Source of the DNA: Duganella aquatilis | Lineage (GTDB): Bacteria > Pseudomonadota > Gammaproteobacteria > Burkholderiales > Burkholderiaceae_D | Reading direction: 5' to 3' | Length of the DNA stretch: 64,000 bases | NCBI RefSeq assembly: GCF_009674565.1 | Contig: NZ_WKJL01000029.1 | Coordinates: forward strand, 1-64,000 | Part shown: positions 1-8,397 of the stretch, in pieces | Layout: the number at the start of each line of letters is the position of its first letter | How positions within the stretch are numbered: the first letter of the stretch is position 1 | Notes under the pieces: model-generated | Seen by the model: the letters and a program-made list of their open reading frames with translations, nothing else | Told to the model about the DNA's origin: nothing | Databases searched by the model: none | Made by a program: the position numbers and the translations under genes

Positions 1-1208
1 TGGCGGCGGCGGTTGCCGCGCGCCGCGTGACCCGGCCGCTGAATGCCCTGAGCCGCGCCATCGAGGCGCAGCTGGCGGCGCCGGACGGCACGCCGGCGCT
101 GCCGGCGATCCGCCAGGTCGACACCTTCCACGAGGTGCAGGTGCTGTCGCGCGCGCTGGCGGAAATGCTGCACAACGAACAAAAACACCTCGACGCCCTG
201 CGCGGCCTGAATGAAAAGCTGGAATCCACGGTGGCCGAGCGCACCCGCGAAATCGCCCGCAAGGCGCTGCAGCTGGAGCGCGCGCTGGCCCAGGAACAAA
301 GCACGCAGCAACTGCTGCAGGAACGCGCGGCCGAGCTGCGGGCCATCCTGGACAACGCCCACGACGCCTTCATCGCCCTCGATCCGGGCGGCGTGGTGCG
401 CGAATGGAACCGCCAGGCCGAACAGCTGCTGGGCTGGACGCGGCCGGAAGTGATCGGCCAGCCGCTGGCGGCCATGATGCTGCCGCCGCTGCTGCGCCGC
501 GCCTACGAACGCGACATGCGCACGCTGGCCGAACGCGGCGACGGCGCCACCATCCCGAGCCGGCGCGTGGAGCTGACGCTGCACAACCGCGCCGGCCAGG
601 AACTGCCGGTGGAATGCTCGCTGGCCTACGTGCCGCGCAGCAGCGGCCACCTGTTCATCGCCTTCCTGCACGACATCAGCGAACGCAAGTCGCTGTTCGC
701 CTCGATGGAGGAAATGGCGCTGCGCGACACCCTGACCGGCCTGCCCAACCGCCGCGCGCTGATGAAGGCGCTGCCGGAGGCGCTGCAACGCGCCAACCGC
801 TCCGGCCAGAGCTGCGCCGTGTTCTTCCTCGACCTCGACCGCTTCAAGCAGGTCAACGATCGCTACGGCCACGAGGAAGGCGACGAGCTGCTGCGCCAGT
901 TCGCCGGCCGCGTGCGCGGCGCGGTGCGCAAGACCGATACCGTGGGCCGCCTGGCCGGCGACGAATTCGTCGTCATCCTGGAAATGCTGGCCGACGATGA
1001 ATCGGCGCAGGAAGCGGCCGACAAGCTGCTGCCGGCGCTAAATCAGCCGTTTGCGCTGAAAACCACCACGGTCACCCTCAGCGCCAGCCTGGGCATCGCC
1101 ATCCACCATTCGGACGACCCGCAGGACATCGAGATGCTGCTGGCGCGCGCCGACCGCGCCATGTACCGCCACAAGCAGCAAGGACTTCAGCAGCGCGCTC
1201 GCCGTTAG
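1..1208 (+). CDS. HAMP-PAS-GGDEF diguanylate cyclase, 5' end outside the window
   Basis: The reading frame is open from base 3, so the gene begins upstream of the window; the GTG at 27 lies inside a HAMP-like stretch (ARRVTRPLNALSRAIE) and is not the start. After the HAMP come a coiled coil (about residues 60-105), a PAS domain (about 110-225) and a GGDEF domain opening with DTLTGLPNRRAL. The active-site loop reads AGDEF, a form found in active cyclases, and RKTD lies five residues upstream, which matches the inhibitory I-site that binds c-di-GMP. The protein should make c-di-GMP from GTP at the membrane. The missing N-terminus probably holds membrane segments and a sensor. A KaiC-like gene follows after 54 bases. 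Confidence 0.9.
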   Translation, partial: AAAVAARRVTRPLNALSRAIEAQLAAPDGTPALPAIRQVDTFHEVQVLSRALAEMLHNEQKHLDALRGLNEKLESTVAERTREIARKALQLERALAQEQSTQQLLQERAAELRAILDNAHDAFIALDPGGVVREWNRQAEQLLGWTRPEVIGQPLAAMMLPPLLRRAYERDMRTLAERGDGATIPSRRVELTLHNRAGQELPVECSLAYVPRSSGHLFIAFLHDISERKSLFASMEEMALRDTLTGLPNRRALMKALPEALQRANRSGQSCAVFFLDLDRFKQVNDRYGHEEGDELLRQFAGRVRGAVRKTDTVGRLAGDEFVVILEMLADDESAQEAADKLLPALNQPFALKTTTVTLSASLGIAIHHSDDPQDIEMLLARADRAMYRHKQQGLQQRARR

Positions 1209-1262
1209 CGGTTTCAGGTAGCATGTCCTGGACATTCATACTCGTCCGGGACCACGCGCCAA

Positions 1263-2756
1263 ATGGAAGAACAAAACAGCCAGACCACCGATTTCCTCTC
1301 CTCCGGCGTGCCGGGCCTGGACGAGGTCCTGGCCGGCGGCCTGACCAGCGACCGCCTGTACCTGATCGAAGGTGAACCGGGCACCGGCAAGACCACGCTG
1401 GCGCTGCAGTTCCTCAACGAAGGCCTGCGGCGCGGCGAAGCCACGCTCTACATCACGCTGGCCGAAACCCAGGTCGAGCTGCGCAGCGTGGCGCAGTCGC
1501 ACGGCTGGAGCATGGACGGCATCCACATCGAGGAAATCATCCCCGACGAACGGGCGCTCCATCCGGACCAGCAGTACACCATCTTCCATCCGTCGGAAAT
1601 CGAACTGGGCACCACCACCCAGCGCATCCTGAAGGCGATCGACACCTACCGGCCGCGCCGCGTGGTGCTCGATTCGCTGTCTGAGCTGCAACTGCTGGCG
1701 GAAAGCCCGCTGCGCTACCGCCGCCAGGTGCTGGCGCTGAAGCAGTACCTGAGCAGCCGCAATTGCACCACCATCCTGCTGGACGACCGCACCGCCCTGT
1801 CCACCGACCTGCAGGTGCGCAGCGTGGCGCACGCGGTGCTGACGCTGGAACTGGCCGACCAGGCCTATGGCGCCGAGCGGCGCCGGCTGCGCGTAGTCAA
1901 GTACCGCGGCGTGGCCTTCCGCGGCGGCGCCCACGACTACAAGATCATCAAGGGCGGGCTGTACGTCTATCCGGGCCTGGTGGCGGCGCATTCGCGCGAG
2001 ACCACCTCGCGCCAGCAACTGTCCAGCGGCCTGCCGCTGCTCGACGTGCTGATCGGCGGCGGCCTGGAGGAAGGCATGAGCACCTTGATCTCGGGCCCGT
2101 CCGGCACCGGCAAGTCATCGCTGGCGGCGCAGTTCGTGCACGCCGCCACGCAGCGTGGCGAAAAGTGCGCCATGTTCCTGTTCGAGGAAGCGCGCAACAA
2201 TATGCTGAACCGCTGCCGCAGCCTGGGCCTGGCGTTGCCGGAGGCGCTCGAACGCGGCCTGCTGACGGTGCAGCAGATCGACCCGGCCGAACTGGCGCCG
2301 GGCGAATTCGCCAGCGCCGTGATGCAGTCGGTGGAACAAGGCGCGCGCGTGGTCGTCATCGACAGCCTGAACGGCTACCTGAACGCGGTGCCGGACGAGC
2401 GCTTCCTGATCGTCCACCTGCATGAGCTGCTGACCTTCCTCGGCCAGCGCGGCGTGGTCAGCATCATCGTCGGCGTGCAGCAGGGCATGGTGGGCGGCCA
2501 CATGAACAACGCCGTCGACGCCAGCTACCTGGCCGACAACGTCATCATGCTGCGCTACTTCGAGGCCGAAGGCGAAGTGCGCCAGGCCATCTCGGTGTTC
2601 AAGAAGCGCGGCAGCGCCCACGAACGCACGCTGCGCCGCTTCGAATTGTGCAAGGACGGCCTGCGCGTGGGGCCGGTGCTGAAGGAATTCCACGGCGTGC
2701 TGACCGGCGTGCCGACCTATCACGGCCCCGGTTCCATCGGATCGCAGCCGGGTTGA
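1263..2756 (+). CDS. KaiC-like double-domain RecA-family ATPase
   Basis: A 497-residue protein with two tandem KaiC domains. The first has Walker A GEPGTGKT at residues 37-44 and the second GPSGTGKS near 278-285. The paired glutamates that act as catalytic base in cyanobacterial KaiC CII are present (LFEEARNN). At the place of the Ser431/Thr432 phosphosites the sequence reads Ser-Tyr (VDASYLADNVIML), so only the serine is kept. No kaiA or kaiB is in the window. Proteins of this kind outside cyanobacteria are thought to link ATP state to signalling rather than run a full clock. The stop sits 2 bases before the next gene, a hybrid kinase, which points to co-expression. Confidence 0.9.
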   Translation: MEEQNSQTTDFLSSGVPGLDEVLAGGLTSDRLYLIEGEPGTGKTTLALQFLNEGLRRGEATLYITLAETQVELRSVAQSHGWSMDGIHIEEIIPDERALHPDQQYTIFHPSEIELGTTTQRILKAIDTYRPRRVVLDSLSELQLLAESPLRYRRQVLALKQYLSSRNCTTILLDDRTALSTDLQVRSVAHAVLTLELADQAYGAERRRLRVVKYRGVAFRGGAHDYKIIKGGLYVYPGLVAAHSRETTSRQQLSSGLPLLDVLIGGGLEEGMSTLISGPSGTGKSSLAAQFVHAATQRGEKCAMFLFEEARNNMLNRCRSLGLALPEALERGLLTVQQIDPAELAPGEFASAVMQSVEQGARVVVIDSLNGYLNAVPDERFLIVHLHELLTFLGQRGVVSIIVGVQQGMVGGHMNNAVDASYLADNVIMLRYFEAEGEVRQAISVFKKRGSAHERTLRRFELCKDGLRVGPVLKEFHGVLTGVPTYHGPGSIGSQPG

Positions 2757-2758
2757 AC

Positions 2759-4288
2759 ATGGAGACGCGCATCCTGATCTACGCCCCCACCGGCCAGGAT
2801 GCGCCGCTGGCGGCCAAGGTGCTGGCCATGGCCGCCATCGACAGCCACATCTGCGCCACCCTGCCGGAACTGGCAGAGGAACTGGAACGCGGCGCCGGCG
2901 CCGTGCTGACGGTGGAAGAGGCGCTGCCGCGCGGCGGCTTCCAGCTACTGCAGGACTGCGTGGCGCGCCAGCCCGACTGGTCGGACCTGCCGATCATCCT
3001 GCTGACCCACAACGGCGCCGATTCGCCGGCGGTGCGGCAGGCGGTGGCCGGCCTGGGCAACCTGAGCCTGATGGAACGCCCGGTGCGCACGCTGACCCTG
3101 ATCACCGCGCTGCACGCCACGCTGCGCGCGCGCAGCAAGCAATACCAGGTACGCGAGGCGGCGCGCCGCAAGGACGAATTCCTCGCCAGCCTGGGGCACG
3201 AGCTGCGCAACCCGCTGGCGCCGATCCGCACCTCGGTGTCGCTGCTGACGCATCTGTATCCGGAGGCGGCGCCGGTGGCGCGCATCCGCGACATGGTCGA
3301 ACGCCAGGTGCGCCTGCTGACGCGGCTGGTGGACGACCTGCTCGACGTCGCGCGCATCACCAGCGGCAAGATCACCTTGCAGCAGCAGGTGGTGGCGCTG
3401 GGCGCGGTGATGAGCCACGTCAGCGAACTGTGCCAGCAGGCGGCCGACGCCAAGCGCATCCACATCGCCTGGCAGCTGCCGCCCAGCGAGATCATGCTGC
3501 ATGTCGACTACGCGCGGCTGGTGCAGATCGTCGCCAACATCCTGTCCAACGCCGTCAAGTTCACGCCGCAGGGCGGCCACGTGCTGGTGCGCGCGGCGGC
3601 CGACGACGGCCAGCTGCTGGTCACCGTGCGCGACGACGGCATCGGCCTGGAAGCGGAGGCCATCGGCCGCATCTTCCGCATGTTCGAGCAAAGCAATACG
3701 GTCAACGGCCAGTTCTCCAGCGGCCTGGGGATCGGCCTGAGCCTGTCGCGCCAGTTCGCTGAAATGCACGGCGGCACGGTGGACGCCTACAGCGAGGGCC
3801 CCGGCAAGGGCAGCGAGTTCGTGATCCGCCTTCCCGTGCTGGACAGCGCCGGTGCGCGCCAGCCGGTGCCGCTGGCGCAGCAGGCCAGCACCGACGGCCG
3901 CAGGACGCAGGTGCTGGTGGTGGACGACAACCAGGACGCCGCCGATTCACTGGCGGCGCTGCTGGAAATCGACGGCTTCGACGTGCGCGCCGTGTACGAC
4001 GGCATGGCCGCCATCGCCGCCGTCGAGCGCCAGGCGCCGGACATGATCATCATGGACCTGGGCATGCCGGGCATGGACGGCTACGAGACGGCGCGCGCGA
4101 TCCGCCAGAAGCCGGGCGCCGAGCGCATCCTGCTGCTGGCCCTGACCGGCTGGGGCCAGGGCGACGCCCGCCGCCGCACCGTGGAAGCCGGCTTCGACCA
4201 TCACCTGGTCAAGCCGGTGGAGCTGGAACAGATCGTCCGCCTGGCCGGCGCGCGGCAGAACCGCGAGCAGGTGCAGGCGGCGCGCTGA
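2759..4288 (+). CDS. Hybrid sensor histidine kinase with C-terminal receiver
   Basis: The start is taken at ATG 2759, 2 bases after the kaiC-like stop, because the longer frame from 2648 lies inside that gene. The 509-residue protein begins with a receiver-like fold (about 5-120) lacking a clear phospho-acceptor Asp. Next come a HisKA domain (EFLASLGHELRNPLAPI, His near 146), a HATPase_c domain with DDGIGLE and GLGIGLSLSR, and a C-terminal receiver (VLVVDDNQDAAD, acceptor Asp in IIMDLGMPGMDG). There is no membrane segment, so it is probably cytoplasmic. Position suggests it reads out or controls the KaiC-like ATPase; that pairing is inferred from gene order. Confidence 0.9.
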   Translation: METRILIYAPTGQDAPLAAKVLAMAAIDSHICATLPELAEELERGAGAVLTVEEALPRGGFQLLQDCVARQPDWSDLPIILLTHNGADSPAVRQAVAGLGNLSLMERPVRTLTLITALHATLRARSKQYQVREAARRKDEFLASLGHELRNPLAPIRTSVSLLTHLYPEAAPVARIRDMVERQVRLLTRLVDDLLDVARITSGKITLQQQVVALGAVMSHVSELCQQAADAKRIHIAWQLPPSEIMLHVDYARLVQIVANILSNAVKFTPQGGHVLVRAAADDGQLLVTVRDDGIGLEAEAIGRIFRMFEQSNTVNGQFSSGLGIGLSLSRQFAEMHGGTVDAYSEGPGKGSEFVIRLPVLDSAGARQPVPLAQQASTDGRRTQVLVVDDNQDAADSLAALLEIDGFDVRAVYDGMAAIAAVERQAPDMIIMDLGMPGMDGYETARAIRQKPGAERILLLALTGWGQGDARRRTVEAGFDHHLVKPVELEQIVRLAGARQNREQVQAAR

Positions 4289-4292
4289 TCGC

Positions 4293-6191
4293 CTATTTCC
4301 AGTCGCCGCGCAGGGCGGCCACGCGCTGCTTCAGGTCTTCCGGCGTGACATCCTGCGGCGCCACCGGCGCGCCGACCGCCAGTTCCAGCCGCGAACGCAT
4401 GCCGGTGCGGAAGGCGCGGCCGAACACGTTCTCGCGGTTGCGGCTCAGCAGATGGGTCCACAGGCCGCGCAGCGCCATCGGTATCACCGGCACCTTGCTG
4501 CGCTCGACGATCTTGGCGATGCCGCCCTTGAAGTCGTTGATGTCGCCGGTGCGGGTCAGCTGGCCTTCGGGGAAGATGCACACCAGTTCCCCCTCGTGCA
4601 GCGCCTGGGCGATGTCGATGTAGGCCTTCTCCATCAGCCACGGATCTTCCTTGGCCGGCGCGATGGGAATCGCGCGCGCGGTGCGGAAGATCCAGCCCAG
4701 CAGCGGCAGCTTGAAGATGCGGTGGTCCATGACGAAACGGATCGGCCGCGGCGCCGCCGCGCCGATGACGATGGCGTCGACATAGCTGACGTGGTTACAC
4801 ACCAGCACCGCCGCGCCTTCGGCCGGAATGCGCTCGGCGTCGACCGTGTACACCCGGTGCACGGTGTGGATCAGCAGCCAGGCCAGGAAGCGCATCAGGA
4901 ACTCCGGCACCAGCGAGAAGATGTACACCGCCACCACGGCGTTCAGCAGCGCCGTCACCAGGAACAGCTGCGGAATGGTCATGCCCTGCCCCAGCAGCAC
5001 GATCGCCAAGCCGGCCGCCGCCACCATGAACAGCGCGTTGAGGATGTTCATGCCGGCGATGGTGCGCGAGATGTGCGCCGGATCGCAACGCGTCTGGATC
5101 AGCGCGAACAGCGGCACGATGAAGAAGCCGCCGAACATGCCGATCATCAGCACGTCGAACAGGATGCGCCACATGCCGTGCTGCGCCAGCAGCGCGAAGG
5201 CGTCCAGGTGCACACCGGCCGCCGCCGTGGTGCTGTAGCCCAGGCTGGCGAAATACAGGTCGATGCCGAACACCGTCAGCCCGATGGAGCCGAACGGCAC
5301 CAGGCCGATCTCCACCTTGCGGCCCGACAGGCGTTCGCACAGCAGCGAACCGCTGCCCACGCCCAGCGAAAATATCGTCAGCAGCAGCACGAAGGCGCCG
5401 TGGTCGCCGTGCAGGTAATCCTTGGCGTACACCGGGAACTGCGCCAGCACCAGCGCGCCGTAGAACCAGAACCACGAGTTGCCCAGCATGGACAGGAACA
5501 CCGTGCGGTTCTTGCGCGAGAAATTGATATTGCGGATCGATTCGCCGACGAAGTTCCAGCTGATCTTCAGCTCCGGCACTGGCGCCGGCGAGTTGGGAAT
5601 GCGGTAGGCGGCGACCAGGCCCAGCGCCGCGACCAGGATGGTGGCCGCCGCTTCCAGCATCAGGCCGTGCGGCTGCTGCACCACCAGCACCGCCCCCAGC
5701 ACCTCGCCCATCAGGATGCCGACGAAGGTGCCCATCTCGGTGACGCCGTTGCCGCCGACCAGTTCCTCCGGCTTGAGCTGCTGTGGCAGGTAGGCGTATT
5801 TGACGGGGCCGAACAGCGTCGAATGCACGCCCATGCCCACCACCGCCGCCACCAGCAGCCACAGATGATGGGTCACCCAGCCGATGCCGGCCACGCTCAT
5901 GATCGCCAGTTCCAGCCACTTGACGAAGCGCGTCAGCCCGGACTTTTCGAACTTGTCGGCCAGCTGGCCGGCGGTGGCCGAGAACAGCACGTAAGGCAGG
6001 ATGAACAGGCCGGGGATCAGGTTGGAGATGGTGGACGGATCGAGCGTGGTCCAGCTCAGCGCATCGAAGGTGATGATCACCACCAGCGCGGTCTTGAACA
6101 GATTGTCATTGAACGCGCCGAGGAACTGGGTCCAGAAAAACGGCGCGAAGCGGCGCTGCTTCAGCAGGGAGAACTGATTGGGCTGGCTCAT
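4293..6191 (-). CDS. MFS transporter fused to 1-acylglycerol-3-phosphate acyltransferase
   Basis: A 632-residue fusion. The first 420 or so residues are a 12-segment MFS permease of the LplT type (FFWTQFLGAFNDNLFKTALV). The last 200 are a PlsC-type acyltransferase with the HX4D motif in CNHVSYVDA and the second motif FPEGQLTRTGD. The arrangement resembles LplT-Aas, which flips lysophospholipids across the inner membrane and re-acylates them, but the AMP-ligase part of Aas is missing. The acyl donor is therefore probably acyl-ACP or acyl-CoA supplied by another enzyme (inference). The gene converges on the hybrid kinase with 4 bases between the stops. Confidence 0.88.
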   Translation of the reverse strand: MSQPNQFSLLKQRRFAPFFWTQFLGAFNDNLFKTALVVIITFDALSWTTLDPSTISNLIPGLFILPYVLFSATAGQLADKFEKSGLTRFVKWLELAIMSVAGIGWVTHHLWLLVAAVVGMGVHSTLFGPVKYAYLPQQLKPEELVGGNGVTEMGTFVGILMGEVLGAVLVVQQPHGLMLEAAATILVAALGLVAAYRIPNSPAPVPELKISWNFVGESIRNINFSRKNRTVFLSMLGNSWFWFYGALVLAQFPVYAKDYLHGDHGAFVLLLTIFSLGVGSGSLLCERLSGRKVEIGLVPFGSIGLTVFGIDLYFASLGYSTTAAAGVHLDAFALLAQHGMWRILFDVLMIGMFGGFFIVPLFALIQTRCDPAHISRTIAGMNILNALFMVAAAGLAIVLLGQGMTIPQLFLVTALLNAVVAVYIFSLVPEFLMRFLAWLLIHTVHRVYTVDAERIPAEGAAVLVCNHVSYVDAIVIGAAAPRPIRFVMDHRIFKLPLLGWIFRTARAIPIAPAKEDPWLMEKAYIDIAQALHEGELVCIFPEGQLTRTGDINDFKGGIAKIVERSKVPVIPMALRGLWTHLLSRNRENVFGRAFRTGMRSRLELAVGAPVAPQDVTPEDLKQRVAALRGDWK

Positions 6192-6244
6192 GGGAAGGCG
6201 TATCCGTTCAATATGAAGTTTCCGGAAAGATTGAGCGGATTATA

Positions 6245-6274
6245 ACCGCATGCCATCGCCGTCCGGCATGCGGT
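6245..6274. repeat. 10-bp perfect hairpin, possible weak terminator
   Basis: Arms ACCGCATGCC and GGCATGCGGT pair perfectly around a 10-base loop, about 25 bases past the stop of the PepSY gene on the minus strand. No clear T-run follows, so it is at best a weak or Rho-assisted end for the iron operon. On the minus strand it is followed directly by TTATAAT, which could also serve as a -10 element for the MFS-acyltransferase gene. Confidence 0.45.
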
Positions 6275-6298
6275 GAAGTGCGCAGCATGTGAGCAGGA

Positions 6299-7858
6299 TC
6301 AAGCCGCCTGCTGTATGGCCTCCTGCGACGATGGCGCCGGCCGCAGCGACCAGACGCTGTGCGGGTCGCCGTAGCGGCCGCGGTGCAGTACGGCGCGCGC
6401 CATCTTCCAGTACAGCGCTGCGAACAGCGTGGCAACCACGGCCACGCCGGTCACCACGCCGTCGCCCTGTACCAGCGCCAGCAGCGGATTGAGGCCGGTG
6501 TGCCACCAGTGCGCCAACGGCACCGCCAGCGTCAGCACGGCGCACAGATTGAGCAGCTCGTGCGCGGCACGCGCCGGCGGCCGGGCGAAGGCCCACAGCA
6601 GGCAGCCAAAGAACAGCGCGTGATAGCTGCGCTCCTCCCACAGCGGCAGCTGTCCCACCGGTGCCAGTTTATTCGCCAGGAACACAGCCGCCACGCCGGC
6701 CACGCAGCCCAGGCAGATGCCCAGCGTGGCCTGCGCCATCAGCTTGCCGCTGCGCGGCTGCACCAGCTTCTGGCGCTTGCGGCGCGCCTCGATCCATAGC
6801 AGGTTGCCGCTATAGAAAAGGAAGGCGCCACCGACGCCCAGCACAAAATAAGTCCACTTGACCGCCAGGTCGCCGAAACTGCCGAAGTGCAGCGCCTGCA
6901 AACTGCGCAGGAAACGCGTGCCGGCACTGAAATTTTCCGGCATCACCACCCGTTGCAGCTTGCCGCTGCTGGCGTTCAGCACCACCGCGCCCATGTCGGC
7001 CACGGTCTGCTGATGCATGTGGCCATAGGCCTGCATTTGCGCGTTGGCGTCACCTGCGTGGTGGTAGACCAGCGTTTCGATGTCGATGCCCGGTGCTGCG
7101 CGGCGCACTTCGACCAGCAGTTGCAACGCCGGCGCCAGTGGTGCGGCCACCCCTGCGGCCCTGGGCGGCGCGGCGGCGCTGATATCCGGCCCCACCAGCT
7201 GCAGCAGCTTGCCGTCGAAGACCAGGTACTGGAACGGCGCCAGCAGGATGATCCCCAGCGCCAGCACCGCGCCGCTCCACGCATACATCACGTGGAACGG
7301 CAGCGACAGCATGCCGATGGCGTTGTGCGCATCCTGCCACATGCGCTTGATGTTCTTGCCGATGCGCAGCGCGAACAGGTCCTTGAAGAAGGTCGGCGCG
7401 TAGATGATCACGCCGCTGGCCAGCGCCAGCCCGTACAGGATGCACACCACGCCCAGCACATAAATGCCCCAGCTGCGCGGCAGGCCGGCCGTGTAATGCA
7501 GGCGATAGATGAAGTCCACCAGTTGCGAGCGCTCACGGAATTCTTCCAGCTTGCCACCGGCGTCGAGGCGGAAATGGCGCTCGTCGAATTCCAGCACCAT
7601 CTCCGGCGCGAACTGAGACGGCATGCGTACGTAAAAGTTTTCCTTCGCCTTTGGATTGGCTTGCAGCACGGCGTCGATCAGCAACTGCGGATCGCGCTGC
7701 GGCGCCGCCACCCGCGGCAGCGGCGTCTCCCACGCATGCAGCTCTTCATGGAACAGCGTCACCGCGCCGGCATAGAAGGCGATGAACAGGCAGAAACCCG
7801 CCACCAGTCCCACCCAGGTATGCACCGCGATAAAGGTGCGCAAAGTGGACGACTTCAT
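6299..7858 (-). CDS. PepSY-associated membrane protein, siderophore-iron reductase type
   Basis: The start is set at 7858 (MKSSTLRTFIAVHTWVGL) because the longer frame to 8017 runs over the upstream DUF3649 gene. The protein has 519 residues and the PepSY_TM layout: an N-terminal membrane segment in WVGLVAGFCLFIAFYAGAVT, a large periplasmic region, then several more membrane segments. Conserved His residues, such as those in RLHYTAGLPRSWG and LPFHVMYAWSGA, could bind heme. FoxB/PiuB-type relatives reduce ferric siderophores at the inner membrane. It overlaps the DUF3649 gene by 4 bases and ends the operon led by the TonB receptor. Confidence 0.85.
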   Translation of the reverse strand: MKSSTLRTFIAVHTWVGLVAGFCLFIAFYAGAVTLFHEELHAWETPLPRVAAPQRDPQLLIDAVLQANPKAKENFYVRMPSQFAPEMVLEFDERHFRLDAGGKLEEFRERSQLVDFIYRLHYTAGLPRSWGIYVLGVVCILYGLALASGVIIYAPTFFKDLFALRIGKNIKRMWQDAHNAIGMLSLPFHVMYAWSGAVLALGIILLAPFQYLVFDGKLLQLVGPDISAAAPPRAAGVAAPLAPALQLLVEVRRAAPGIDIETLVYHHAGDANAQMQAYGHMHQQTVADMGAVVLNASSGKLQRVVMPENFSAGTRFLRSLQALHFGSFGDLAVKWTYFVLGVGGAFLFYSGNLLWIEARRKRQKLVQPRSGKLMAQATLGICLGCVAGVAAVFLANKLAPVGQLPLWEERSYHALFFGCLLWAFARPPARAAHELLNLCAVLTLAVPLAHWWHTGLNPLLALVQGDGVVTGVAVVATLFAALYWKMARAVLHRGRYGDPHSVWSLRPAPSSQEAIQQAA

Positions 7859-8124
7859 GCGGCGATCCTTAACAGGCCGCTGGCCTTGAGAAAATGCAGC
7901 GCGGCGTAGCCGGCGATGGTCAGGCAGCCCATCCACAGCCAGGCGCGCAAACCGGTCTTGAACAGGAAGGTGCACGTCATCACGCCTATCCACACCAGGA
8001 AGAACAGCAGCAGCCATGGCAGCGTGGTGCTGGCCTGGTCGTGACTGAGCAATGCGGCAAAACCGACCACCAGCACCGAAAGCGGCATGCCGAGGAAGAC
8101 AGCGGCGGTTGATTTACCCCACAT
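7855..8124 (-). CDS. DUF3649-type small membrane protein of an iron-uptake operon
   Basis: Start chosen at 8124 (MWGKSTAAVFLG), giving 89 residues. The ATG at 8151 would add nine residues and lies deeper in the upstream gene. Three hydrophobic segments are visible (LSVLVVGFAALLS, PWLLLFFLVWIGVMTCTFLF and WLWMGCLTIAGYAAL), so it is an inner-membrane protein. Small proteins of this type recur between TonB receptors and PepSY reductases in Proteobacteria; their role is not established. It overlaps the DUF3325 gene by 11 bases and the PepSY gene by 4, indicating translational coupling. Confidence 0.8.
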   Translation of the reverse strand: MWGKSTAAVFLGMPLSVLVVGFAALLSHDQASTTLPWLLLFFLVWIGVMTCTFLFKTGLRAWLWMGCLTIAGYAALHFLKASGLLRIAA

Positions 8125-8386
8125 GGCGCGCTCCCTTCCTGTGCCATGCATCCAGATACGGCAACGCCACCAGCATGGTCATGAAGCCCGACAGAGCGAT
8201 GCACACGCCGCACCAGCCGCCATAAGTATCGACGGCCGTGGCGACGGCGCCCACCGCCAGCGGCACCGACAGCCAGCGCAGGAAAGCCTGGCGCCGCAAG
8301 GCCAGCGGCCACAGGGCCTGGTGCGGCGACGCCAGATAGAGACACAGCGCGGCCAGCGCCGCGACACCGATGCAGATCCAGTTCAT
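8114..8386 (-). CDS. DUF3325-type small membrane protein
   Basis: A 90-residue, mostly hydrophobic protein (MNWICIGVAALAALCLYLAS at the start, then FLRWLSVPLAVGAVATAVD). It begins 11 bases after the TonB receptor stop and overlaps the DUF3649 gene, so it is the second gene of the receptor operon. DUF3325 and DUF3649 proteins are commonly found together with siderophore receptors and PepSY reductases. Function is unknown; a role in iron-siderophore handling at the inner membrane is inferred from context only. Confidence 0.8.
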   Translation of the reverse strand: MNWICIGVAALAALCLYLASPHQALWPLALRRQAFLRWLSVPLAVGAVATAVDTYGGWCGVCIALSGFMTMLVALPYLDAWHRKGARHVG

Positions 8387-8397
8387 CTCATCCTCCG

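Noticed and set aside
4452..6245. 597-codon + strand open frame opposite the MFS-acyltransferase gene
   Set aside because: Its translation is rich in His, Arg and Gln with no domain pattern, and the minus-strand frame codes for clear MFS and PlsC motifs; it is an antisense shadow caused by high GC.
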